Shown here piece by piece: positions 7,136 to 12,446 of a stretch of 12,532 nt of DNA (the first letter of the stretch is position 1; each line of letters starts with the position of its first letter). Under the pieces are notes generated by a model that made no database searches, was not told the origin of the DNA, and saw only the letters and a list, made by a program, of their open reading frames with translations. The DNA lies in the NCBI GenBank assembly GCA_964533425.1, contig CAZHJG010000022.1, positions 1-12,532 on the forward strand, given 5' to 3'. The DNA is from CAZHJG01 sp964533425 (GTDB lineage: Bacteria > Patescibacteriota > Saccharimonadia > Saccharimonadales > UBA4665). A program made the translations under genes and the position numbers.

Positions 7136-7189
7136 ACCAAACGCTGCTGTTACTCATCGCTTCACCTCACCCATAAATCTCTCAATTTA

Positions 7190-7798
7190 TTACGCGTACG
7201 CCGGTTTAGCTTCTCGTTCACGAGCCGCCGCCAAGGCATTGCTGTACCACTGCAGCTCGTTGAGTAGCGTTTCCAGCGCCGATTGTGATCCGTACGGATC
7301 GTGCTTCTCGGCCTCAACCAGATTGCCATCTTCGTCGATTTTATCGCTCATTTTGAACATTGCTACCCCTGGAATTGTCGGCATTGGCACCATGCGGCTT
7401 TCCGATAAAATTTCCTTCAGCGCAATCTCCGCGCGAGCGCCGCCAGCCGAACCATGTGAGACGATAGCTGTCGGTTTTCGGTTTAGCTGCCAATCCACGT
7501 AATCAATGGCATTTTTCAACACACCCGGAATGCTGTGATTGTATTCCGGCGTCACAAACACGTATGCCTCAAACTCGGCCAGTTTATCCAGCCACTGTTG
7601 TGCTACCGGATCAATCTCGCGCTTTGGGTTGTATCGCGGGCTCACCGGCTCATTGAAAATCGGCATTGGGTACTCTTTAAGGTCAACGAATTCCGCCTCC
7701 ACGTCATCCATCGTCTCAAGTGTTTTCATTACCCATTTCGCTTGTTTAGGGGTCTGACGCCCTTCACGAATGGCTCCGATGATTACTGCTACTTTCAT
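7190..7798 (-). CDS. NAD(P)H-dependent FMN reductase-family flavoprotein
   Basis: The 202-residue protein has a flavodoxin-like fold start (MKVAVIIGAIREGRQTPKQA, the FMN-phosphate loop) and the family hallmark PEYNHSIPGVLKNAIDY (84-100). SHGSAGGARAE (114-124) forms another flavin/NAD(P)H-side loop. Members reduce FMN, quinones, azo dyes or chromate using NAD(P)H in the cytosol; the substrate cannot be read from sequence. The ATG has a strong AGGAGG Shine-Dalgarno. The gene is divergent from an HxlR-type regulator, a pairing common for quinone- and electrophile-response reductases, so regulation by that neighbour is likely. The predicted promoter is unusually far upstream, giving a leader of about 168 nt with a structured element at 7841-7917. 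Confidence 0.92.
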   Translation of the reverse strand: MKVAVIIGAIREGRQTPKQAKWVMKTLETMDDVEAEFVDLKEYPMPIFNEPVSPRYNPKREIDPVAQQWLDKLAEFEAYVFVTPEYNHSIPGVLKNAIDYVDWQLNRKPTAIVSHGSAGGARAEIALKEILSESRMVPMPTIPGVAMFKMSDKIDEDGNLVEAEKHDPYGSQSALETLLNELQWYSNALAAAREREAKPAYA

Positions 7799-7840
7799 AA
7801 GATTCCCTCCTGAACGGTGTTATTGTTTATTTGTGTACAG

Positions 7841-7917
7841 TTTGGGATGAAGGGTGAAGCCCGTAAGGGAGCGGTACTTGTGGTACCGCGAGTGCGGACT
7901 GGAGGCCTTCGCCCAAA
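7841..7917 (-). repeat. 77-nt imperfect palindrome in the leader of the FMN reductase gene
   Basis: Three nested paired segments can be read: TTTGGG (7841-7846) with CCCAAA (7912-7917), continuing as GAAGG (7849-7853) with CCTTC (7906-7910); AGCCCG (7858-7863) with CGGACT (7895-7900), with one G-U in minus-strand RNA; and GCGGTAC (7871-7877) with GTACCGC (7883-7889), loop TTGTG. It is much more GC-rich than the surrounding DNA. It could be a mobile palindromic repeat, or a structured mRNA leader acting on the reductase. It matches no riboswitch class I recognise. Confidence 0.6.
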
Positions 7918-7956
7918 ATGTGCCAAAGAAGCAATAACGTGCTATACTTTATATAG

Positions 7957-8005
7957 TTAGTAACTAATAGGTAGTATAGTCCCAATACTATACTTTGTAA
8001 AGTAT
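7957..8005. promoter_or_regulatory. Cluster of palindromes, candidate HxlR operator sites
   Basis: Three palindromes lie side by side: TTAGT-A-ACTAA (7957-7967); AGTATAGT-N6-ACTATACT (7973-7994), which spans the reductase -10 and most of its spacer; and ATACTTT-GT-AAAGTAT (7990-8005), which covers the reductase -35 and the A of the regulator's ATG. A dimeric winged-helix protein bound here would block both promoters. For the regulator gene, TATACT (7989-7994) 9 nt before the ATG is the best -10, with no good -35. Confidence 0.6.
7973..8001 (-). promoter_or_regulatory. Promoter of the FMN reductase gene
   Basis: On the minus strand, TTTACA (8001-7996), exactly 17 nt, then TATACT (7978-7973). 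Transcription would start near 7966. The -35 box lies 3 bases from the start codon of the divergent HxlR gene. Confidence 0.7.
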
Positions 8006-8354
8006 GAAATCCACCTCTGTTACCATCACCAATTCCAAGCTCGAACCCAAAGTCGGTTGCATTGCCAGCGCCATGGAAATCATTGGCAGCAAATGGACCG
8101 CGCTCATCCTGCGTGACCTGTTCAGCGGCCCCAGACGATTTTGTGAACTTGAAAAATCCGTAGGCAGCATTAATCCCCGCACTCTAAGCCAGCGCCTTGA
8201 CGACCTCGAAGCCCACGGCATTATTAACCGCGAAAGCTACGCCGAAGTTCCGCCTCGCACCGAATACAGTCTCACCAAAAAGGGCGAAGATCTGTTACCC
8301 GTCCTGCAACAAATGGCCGCCTGGGGCACCAAATACTACAACCGCTCCTGTTAA
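8004..8354 (+). CDS. HxlR-family winged-helix transcriptional regulator
   Basis: The 116-residue protein has the HxlR layout: a conserved N-terminal Cys (Cys19 in KVGCIASAMEIIGSKW), a helix pair around GSKWTALILRDLFSGPRRFCELEKS, the recognition region INPRTLSQRLDDLEAHGIINRESY (56-79), and a wing with TEYSLTKKGEDLLPVL. In relatives such as YodB and HypR the N-terminal Cys senses quinones, diamide or hypochlorite by oxidation. Cys19 is at the equivalent place, and Cys47 and Cys116 could be partners. It is divergent from the FMN reductase, its likely target, and probably represses itself through the palindromes in the shared gap. No Shine-Dalgarno precedes the ATG. Its TAA overlaps the TAA of the converging gene in the 4-base TTAA at 8351-8354. 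Confidence 0.93.
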   Translation: MKSTSVTITNSKLEPKVGCIASAMEIIGSKWTALILRDLFSGPRRFCELEKSVGSINPRTLSQRLDDLEAHGIINRESYAEVPPRTEYSLTKKGEDLLPVLQQMAAWGTKYYNRSC

Positions 8355-8359
8355 GCGGT
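8341..8359. terminator. Hairpin holding both stop codons of converging genes
   Basis: ACCGCT (8341-8346) pairs with AGCGGT (8354-8359) around a 7-nt loop that contains the two overlapping stops. There is no U-run on either side, so its role as a bidirectional terminator is only a guess. Confidence 0.3.
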
Positions 8360-8821
8360 CCACTTCTTCATACGATACACGCGCTCTATGCGGCGCTGCT
8401 GGTCACCAAAATGCAGATCGTGCATGACAACCACCTTTTTGGTTAGTGACGTGCTGACTGCCCGCTTCTCATCAAGACAAAACCCAACATGCTGATACCT
8501 TCCGTCATCAAAATCCTGCGCTTCCCATATCAGCACGTCTCCGGGCTGCGGTGACTCAACCGATTCCCATCCCGAATGTTCCAAATCCCAGACAGTACTC
8601 AAAACCGTGCCGTGTGTTCGTGCGAGTTTACCAAAAATCACCAGCACCGAACTGACATAGAAAGCGCAGCTATTGGCGCCATCGTCCAAAGCATCAAATT
8701 CACCCCTGTCCGGAGTCTCGACATAGAAGTTTCGGAACATACCTGACCCAACGGAATTTCTTATTACCTGCAGATATGTCTTAAGGTTCAGTCGCGTAGG
8801 CTGATCTGGTTGATCGGGCAT
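8351..8821 (-). CDS. Putative cytosolic NlpC/P60- or CHAP-like cysteine hydrolase
   Basis: The family is not certain. The 156-residue protein has the order of motifs seen in NlpC/P60-CHAP amidases: a Cys at the start of a helix (Cys52 in GANSCAFYVSSVL), the turn QPGDVLIWE (92-100), and a His strand (His111 in YQHVGFCLDEKRAVS). A third polar residue could be His134 or His137, but I cannot assign it. There is no signal peptide or membrane segment, so it probably acts in the cytosol, unlike most wall-cleaving relatives; substrates could be non-wall amides or an effector target. It starts 12 bases after the msrB stop on the same strand, with no clear Shine-Dalgarno, so it is probably translated from the msrB transcript. 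Confidence 0.75.
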   Translation of the reverse strand: MPDQPDQPTRLNLKTYLQVIRNSVGSGMFRNFYVETPDRGEFDALDDGANSCAFYVSSVLVIFGKLARTHGTVLSTVWDLEHSGWESVESPQPGDVLIWEAQDFDDGRYQHVGFCLDEKRAVSTSLTKKVVVMHDLHFGDQQRRIERVYRMKKWTA

Positions 8822-8833
8822 AACATTGTAGGG

Positions 8834-9223
8834 TTATTTCTTTTCTTCGAAATCCAGGGCGGCAGAATTGATACAAAAGCGCTGGCCAGTCGGCTGATCC
8901 GGTGCGTCATTAAAGACGTGGCCTAAGTGACTGCCGCAGTTGGCGCAGGTTACTTCTACTCTGTTCATGCCATGACTGCTGTCATCATTAAGCTTCACGG
9001 CTTTAGTGTTGGCTACGTCATAAAAGCTCGGCCAACCGCTGCCGCTGTCGAACTTGGTGTCGCTTTTGAAAACGACTTGGCCGCAAGCCGCACAAACGTA
9101 GTCGCCGGTCTTGTCGTTATGCAACAGTTTGCCGGTAAACGGCGCTTCGGTCCCCTTCTCGCGCAGGATATGGTACTGCTCGGGGGTTAGCTTGTCTTTC
9201 CACTCATCATCATTCATGGCCAT
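8834..9223 (-). CDS. msrB: Peptide methionine-(R)-S-oxide reductase
   Basis: The 129-residue protein has all MsrB marks: the zinc-binding pairs Cys44/Cys47 (CAAC) and Cys93/Cys96 (CANC), GSGWPSF (61-67), GSHLGHVF (97-104) and catalytic Cys117 in RFCINSAAL. It reduces the R form of methionine sulfoxide in proteins or free methionine, using thioredoxin-type reductants in the cytosol. No resolving Cys at the usual position was identified apart from the zinc ligands. The ATG at 9223 is 7 nt from a TATAAT (9236-9231), consistent with a leaderless mRNA. An in-frame ATG at residue 3 is an alternative. The region upstream of the -10 box is occupied by the GTATAC heptamer array in place of a recognisable -35. 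Confidence 0.96.
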   Translation of the reverse strand: MAMNDDEWKDKLTPEQYHILREKGTEAPFTGKLLHNDKTGDYVCAACGQVVFKSDTKFDSGSGWPSFYDVANTKAVKLNDDSSHGMNRVEVTCANCGSHLGHVFNDAPDQPTGQRFCINSAALDFEEKK

Positions 9224-9230
9224 ACCTATT

Positions 9231-9236
9231 ATTATA
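9231..9236 (-). promoter_or_regulatory. -10 box of msrB
   Basis: A perfect TATAAT (9236-9231, minus strand) ends 7 nt before the msrB ATG. The -35 position (9259-9254) reads TATACG, which belongs to the GTATAC array, so an activator may replace a normal -35. Confidence 0.5.
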
Positions 9237-9254
9237 AGCCCGGAGGAGTAACTC

Positions 9255-9315
9255 GTATACAGTTAACGATATACAGTATACGGTTGAGCGCACCGTATAC
9301 CGTATACCGTATACC
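9255..9315. repeat. GTATAC heptamer array between mscL and msrB
   Basis: On the plus strand four 7-bp units (GTATACA, GTTAACG, ATATACA, GTATACG; 9255-9282) are followed by a 12-bp spacer and three exact units GTATACC (9295-9315). Exact GTATAC hexamers start at 9255, 9276, 9295, 9302 and 9309. The two blocks are inverted relative to each other and can form a long hairpin: 9269-9285 pairs with about 9292-9308 around loop TGAGCGC, with two mismatches. It begins 3 bases beyond the mscL stop codon. Confidence 0.85.
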
Positions 9316-9318
9316 TTC

Positions 9319-9792
9319 TTATTTCTTCTCTTCGACTTTTTTAGGCTGGTCAAGCTTGTCGAGATTGAAGAACTTGAATGCCAGGTAGATAAAGATCAGC
9401 AGCAGGATAAGATCGACGATGGCCGCTACCATGGCGCCCCAGCCGAGCGAAGCGGCTCGATCATGAAAGTGCAGCATGAGTGCCCGCTGACTGAGCGCTG
9501 TGCCGAAGAGCAAATGTGTGAGTGGATCGATAAAATTGGAAACCAGCACTTTGACGACCGTAGCCATCTGGCTACCGATGATAAAACCGATGGACAGGCC
9601 AACTACGGCATGATCGCGTAAGAAGTTAGCGAAACCTTCGACCGGGCTGAACTCTTGGGCCGCGACAACTACCACATTCTGTTTGTGCTTACGGTGACTG
9701 ACCGGCTGCTCAAACCTAATGGTGCTGCCTGGGGCAACATGGATGGCGGTTTCAGTATTTTTTGTTTGGCGTTTTCGTTTTCGTTCTGCCAT
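9319..9792 (-). CDS. mscL: Large-conductance mechanosensitive channel with basic N-terminal extension
   Basis: From the ATG at 9792 the protein has 157 residues. A long basic N-terminal cytoplasmic extension (AERKRKRQTKNTE onward) of about 45 residues precedes the MscL core. The core starts FANFLRDHAVVGLSIGFIIGSQMATVVKVLVSNFIDPL, which is TM1 with the conserved N-terminal helix and Asn-x-Ile-x-Pro segment. A short loop and TM2 (WGAMVAAIVDLILLLIFIYLAFKFF) follow, then a Lys/Glu-rich C-terminal helix. It forms a pentameric safety valve opened by membrane tension in hypo-osmotic shock. The frame could be extended to a TTG at 9828 that overlaps argS, but an extended promoter ends 7 nt before the ATG at 9792, so that start is preferred. 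No Shine-Dalgarno is seen. Confidence 0.9.
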   Translation of the reverse strand: MAERKRKRQTKNTETAIHVAPGSTIRFEQPVSHRKHKQNVVVVAAQEFSPVEGFANFLRDHAVVGLSIGFIIGSQMATVVKVLVSNFIDPLTHLLFGTALSQRALMLHFHDRAASLGWGAMVAAIVDLILLLIFIYLAFKFFNLDKLDQPKKVEEKK

Positions 9793-9799
9793 AGTGCGG

Positions 9800-9828
9800 A
9801 TTATATCACATTTTCTCTGGAGACGCAA
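9800..9828 (-). promoter_or_regulatory. Promoter of mscL inside the 3' end of argS (leaderless layout)
   Basis: On the minus strand, TTGCGT (9828-9823), 17 nt, then TGA-TATAAT (-10 at 9805-9800, with an extended TGn), and 7 nt to the ATG. The -35 and part of the spacer lie within the last codons of argS, whose stop is at 9806-9808. Confidence 0.75.
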
Positions 9829-11524
9829 TACCTAAAAGCGTAAGCCCTTTGTTTAATGTATCGGCGTAGTGCTCCACCAACCAGAGGCGAGTGGCCTCAC
9901 GCGGATCGCCCAGCACCCGGTTGTGTTCGTAGAAGCGGTTGAAGGTTTGGGCTAGCTCATATAGATAAGTCGCGATATGGTGCGGCATGAGTTCGGTTAC
10001 GGCTTTATCGACGACTTCGGGATATTCTGAAAGTTTGCGGACTAGACTTCGTTCGCCCGGCTCTAAACTAATGTCATCTCGAGCGGCGCGAGAGATCTCG
10101 TTCACCTGCAAGGAGGTCCCTCCGCTTTGGTCGGGATGCCCTACGGTCACCTTGCGGAGGATTGAGCGAGCCCGGGCATGGGCATACTGCAGGTACGGTC
10201 CGCTATTGCCTTCCAGGCTGACCGATTCGGCCGGGTTGTAGATGATGTCGCCACCCATGCGTTGCTTGAGGAAAGCATACTTGACCGCGCCCAGCGTTAC
10301 CTGCTCGTCTTCCTGGCCGTAGGCTGCTTTGTTGGCTTGGGAGGCGGCATCGAGCACATCGGTGGCCCGGAGAATATTACCCAAACGGCTGCTCATTTTG
10401 ACGCCACCGGCCAGCTTGACGATGCCGTGTGTTAGGTGCGTTGTCCGTTCAGATAATTCCGGCTGGAACTGCTCAATGCTCTTCAGCACCACCTTCATAT
10501 ATTCGATGATATCGTTGCCGGTAATCACGACGGAGCGGTCGAAGTGGTAATCGTCCCATTTCTTCATGATCAGGCCGACATCCTTGGCTTCGTAGGTAGG
10601 CAGGCCTTCGGAATTGATGAAGACGCGGACGTGCAGGTCGTGCTTATCGCCGTCGAAGATTATGGCGCCATCGCTTTCCTGATACACATCACCAACATGT
10701 TCGCGCACAGTCTTTAGGCCAATCGGGGCTGTTTCGCTCTCTGGATAATATTTTTCGAACTGGCTGCCGATCCGAGCATAAAAAGTACCGAAGTAATCAT
10801 AGCTCCACTGGCGGGTTGTCCAGTAAATTTGTGCAAACGGTGAGTCGTGGTCGTTGTCGTTGTGCAGTCCGTAAATTCGCTTGTTGAGTTCGGTGATTTC
10901 CGGCTTGGCATGCTCGTCCTGCTCATAGGCCTGATTGCCCTCGACATAGCGCTCGCTGAGCCAGCTGGCTCGTTCGTCCTCTGGCACGTTTTGCAACTTT
11001 TCGGGATTTTCGCCCCCCAAAGCTTTGAGGAGCGCCCACATATTCTTGGCCACGTGCAGCCCCACATCACCGCCAAAGTTCACACGGTGCACTTCCCCGC
11101 CGGCATGCTCTAACAGATTAGCAATGGCGTCGCCGACGATGCTGGTGTAGAGGTGGCCAGCGTGCAGCACCTTGAACGGGTTCGGATCTGAATATTCAGC
11201 CACGATCGTCTGGCCAGCTAGGGATTTGACCGCTTCGGTCTGAGTGGCTTTTAAGAGCGTCTGGTCGGTCAGTTTGAGATTGATAAAACCGGGTCCGGCA
11301 ACAGATACGTCACTGACCTGATCAGCCAAACTTTCACGAAGTTTCACGGCCAGCTGTTCGGCAATCTCGCGCGGGTTTTTGCCTACTTGCTTGGACAGCT
11401 GCAGCGCCACATTAGTCGCATAGTCGCCGAATTGCTCTTCGGGCCTGGTCAGTTCTATAGGCACAGTTGACTCAAAAAGTTGCTGCACGGCAGCAGCAAT
11501 GCTGGCCTCAAGTTCCTGCTTCAT
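9806..11524 (-). CDS. argS: Arginyl-tRNA synthetase
   Basis: The 572-residue class I enzyme charges tRNA-Arg with arginine using ATP. The N-terminal Add-1 domain (about 1-85) ends in VSVAGPGFINLKL. The Rossmann catalytic domain carries the HIGH signature as HAGH (121-124, after EYSDPNPFKVL) and the KMSKS loop as KMSSR (376-380). The DALR anticodon-binding helical domain fills about 440-572, with LEGNSGPYLQYAHARARSILRK (438-459) at its start. Residues about 462-484 are encoded by a GTCAT-type palindromic repeat (10073-10140) lying in frame between ILRKV and ISLEPGERSL, a non-ancestral insert between two conserved helices. The ATG is 7 nt from TGC-TATACT (11537-11532), suggesting a leaderless mRNA. 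Confidence 0.97.
   Translation of the reverse strand: MKQELEASIAAAVQQLFESTVPIELTRPEEQFGDYATNVALQLSKQVGKNPREIAEQLAVKLRESLADQVSDVSVAGPGFINLKLTDQTLLKATQTEAVKSLAGQTIVAEYSDPNPFKVLHAGHLYTSIVGDAIANLLEHAGGEVHRVNFGGDVGLHVAKNMWALLKALGGENPEKLQNVPEDERASWLSERYVEGNQAYEQDEHAKPEITELNKRIYGLHNDNDHDSPFAQIYWTTRQWSYDYFGTFYARIGSQFEKYYPESETAPIGLKTVREHVGDVYQESDGAIIFDGDKHDLHVRVFINSEGLPTYEAKDVGLIMKKWDDYHFDRSVVITGNDIIEYMKVVLKSIEQFQPELSERTTHLTHGIVKLAGGVKMSSRLGNILRATDVLDAASQANKAAYGQEDEQVTLGAVKYAFLKQRMGGDIIYNPAESVSLEGNSGPYLQYAHARARSILRKVTVGHPDQSGGTSLQVNEISRAARDDISLEPGERSLVRKLSEYPEVVDKAVTELMPHHIATYLYELAQTFNRFYEHNRVLGDPREATRLWLVEHYADTLNKGLTLLGIASPEKM
10073..10140. repeat. GTCAT-type palindromic repeat inserted in frame in argS
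   Basis: The stretch begins GTCATCTCGAG (10073-10083), has the inner palindrome GAGATCTC (10092-10099) and the central GGAGG-TC-CCTCC (10112-10123), and ends TCGGGATGCC (10131-10140). Its ends are imperfect inverted repeats: GTCATCTCGA against GGCATCCCGA. Read on the plus strand it gives REISFTCKEVPP, a string I know from many spurious small-ORF translations of a dispersed bacterial repeat. On the coding strand it adds about 23 residues to ArgRS without breaking the frame. Confidence 0.7.
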
Positions 11525-11531
11525 GCCCTTC

Positions 11532-11540
11532 AGTATAGCA
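11532..11540 (-). promoter_or_regulatory. Extended -10 of argS (leaderless layout)
   Basis: On the minus strand, TGC-TATACT (11540-11532) is followed by 7 nt and the ATG at 11524. The -35 position (11560-11555) reads TAAATA, a poor match, so the extended TGn would have to carry recognition. Confidence 0.55.
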
Positions 11541-11553
11541 GACGTAACAGAGG

Positions 11554-12231
11554 TTATTTATCAATTGTGTGCTGCAGCAAATGGGCGCCGCGCCAGAGGA
11601 GACCGTACATGCTGGCGAGGAGGATGAAGAACGAGATGACGGTGACGAACATTTGCGGGTAGGCGGATGGATGGATTATGCGGTCGGAGATATCGAAGAG
11701 CAGACCGCCAGGATTGGTCAGGATGTCCCAACTGTTCCAGCGTAGGTCGCGGCCAATGTAAATGCCGGCGCTGCAGATCAGCAACGTGAGAGCGATCCAG
11801 GCGCTGGCGCTGCGGGCCGTCAGGCGGCGTTTGAGTTGTAAATGGATTAGGTACAGGCTGCTGAAACCGAGCGTTACACCGGTGTAAATGAATGAGGTGA
11901 ACATCACGGCATCGTACAATACATCGACGCGCATCACCTCTTGGAGGTGGATGAAGTCGCTGATCATGTAGAAGCTGTTGGGCAGGAAGATCAGCCAGAG
12001 CAAGCTGGTGGCCAGGCCCTCCCAGCTGGACCAGAGTTTGTGCTCCAGCACTTTGAGTAATCTGATGGCGAATAATAGCGGCAGCCAAGCCAGCAGCAAG
12101 TTCCAGATCAGGTAGTCAAAATCGAGACTGTGGTTGCGCCAGGCGCCATAGCCAAACAGGCCGATGCTCACCACAGTAGAGGTAACCAGGGCGAGCATGA
12201 ATTGCATGCGGCGTGACCGCTCTGTCCTCAT
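11554..12231 (-). CDS. DUF1361 family integral membrane protein
   Basis: The 225-residue protein is almost entirely membrane helices: about 10-28, 37-58, 69-90, 104-127, 141-160 and 193-215. The conserved family stretches WNLLLAWLPLLFA (43-55), FLPNSFYMISDFIHL (82-96, with the polar N-x-F-Y-x-x-x-D in a helix) and GRDLRWNSWDIL (160-171) are present. No function is established for the family. A TATAAT (12247-12242) lies 10 nt before the ATG, and no Shine-Dalgarno is seen. It starts 27 bases after the stop of a 50-residue membrane-peptide gene on the same strand, so the two may form an operon. Confidence 0.9.
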   Translation of the reverse strand: MRTERSRRMQFMLALVTSTVVSIGLFGYGAWRNHSLDFDYLIWNLLLAWLPLLFAIRLLKVLEHKLWSSWEGLATSLLWLIFLPNSFYMISDFIHLQEVMRVDVLYDAVMFTSFIYTGVTLGFSSLYLIHLQLKRRLTARSASAWIALTLLICSAGIYIGRDLRWNSWDILTNPGGLLFDISDRIIHPSAYPQMFVTVISFFILLASMYGLLWRGAHLLQHTIDK

Positions 12232-12241
12232 AACTCTTATA

Positions 12242-12247
12242 ATTATA
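12242..12247 (-). promoter_or_regulatory. Possible -10 box of the DUF1361 gene
   Basis: A perfect TATAAT (12247-12242, minus strand) ends 10 nt before the ATG, which would leave a leader of about 3 nt. No matching -35 is found 17 nt upstream, where the sequence is GCCGGG. Confidence 0.4.
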
Positions 12248-12258
12248 CCTGAGTGGGC

Positions 12259-12411
12259 TTAGTGCCCGGCAGCTATATGGTCCGCATTGTTGGCGACGTA
12301 CTGATACGTGGAGTTGAGCTGCTGGGTCTGAGCCAGGACGGCGTCGGTCGTGTGCATCATGAAAAACAGATACGCCCCAACCAAAATAACCAGCCCCAGC
12401 AGCAATTTCAT
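12259..12411 (-). CDS. Small single-pass membrane peptide (50 residues)
   Basis: The frame runs from the ATG at 12411 to the TAA at 12261-12259. It begins MKLLLGLVILVGAYLFFMM, a basic start and one membrane helix, followed by a short polar tail with a Gln/Asn/Ser-rich middle (QTQQLNSTYQ) ending in GH. I recognise no family. Support that it is real comes from position: a well-formed promoter, TTGCAT, 17 nt, TGC-TATAAA, ends 6 nt before the ATG, the same layout as at the sortase and mscL genes. A DUF1361 gene follows 27 bases downstream. It could be a small subunit or regulator of that membrane protein; this is inference. Confidence 0.65.
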   Translation of the reverse strand: MKLLLGLVILVGAYLFFMMHTTDAVLAQTQQLNSTYQYVANNADHIAAGH

Positions 12412-12417
12412 CCGTAC

Positions 12418-12446
12418 TTTATAGCAGCCTGGCTACACGAATGCAA
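12418..12446 (-). promoter_or_regulatory. Promoter of the small membrane peptide gene (leaderless layout)
   Basis: On the minus strand, TTGCAT (12446-12441), exactly 17 nt, then TGC-TATAAA (-10 at 12423-12418, with extended TGn), 6 nt before the ATG. The remaining bases to the window end hold two AGATCTT units in tandem (12460-12473) and the hairpin below. Confidence 0.7.

Noticed and set aside
6984..7158. Out-of-frame small ORF starting ATGAGTAACAG with a GAGG-like ribosome site, overlapping the 5' end of orn
   Set aside because: Its translation looks random (about 56 residues, no motif), and it lies mostly in the wrong frame of a well-conserved gene.
9793..9828. Extension of mscL to a TTG at 9828, overlapping the argS 3' end
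   Set aside because: The extra 12 codons coincide with a well-formed promoter (TTGCGT-N17-TGaTATAAT), and no good ribosome site serves the TTG. The ATG at 9792 fits better.
10105..10123. AAGGAGG inside argS (plus strand) as a ribosome binding site
   Set aside because: It is part of the palindromic repeat centre and no plausible start codon with a coding frame follows on the plus strand.
9987..10241. Plus-strand ORF with REISFTCKEVPP
   Set aside because: It is antisense to argS. The familiar string comes from the palindromic repeat, not from a protein.
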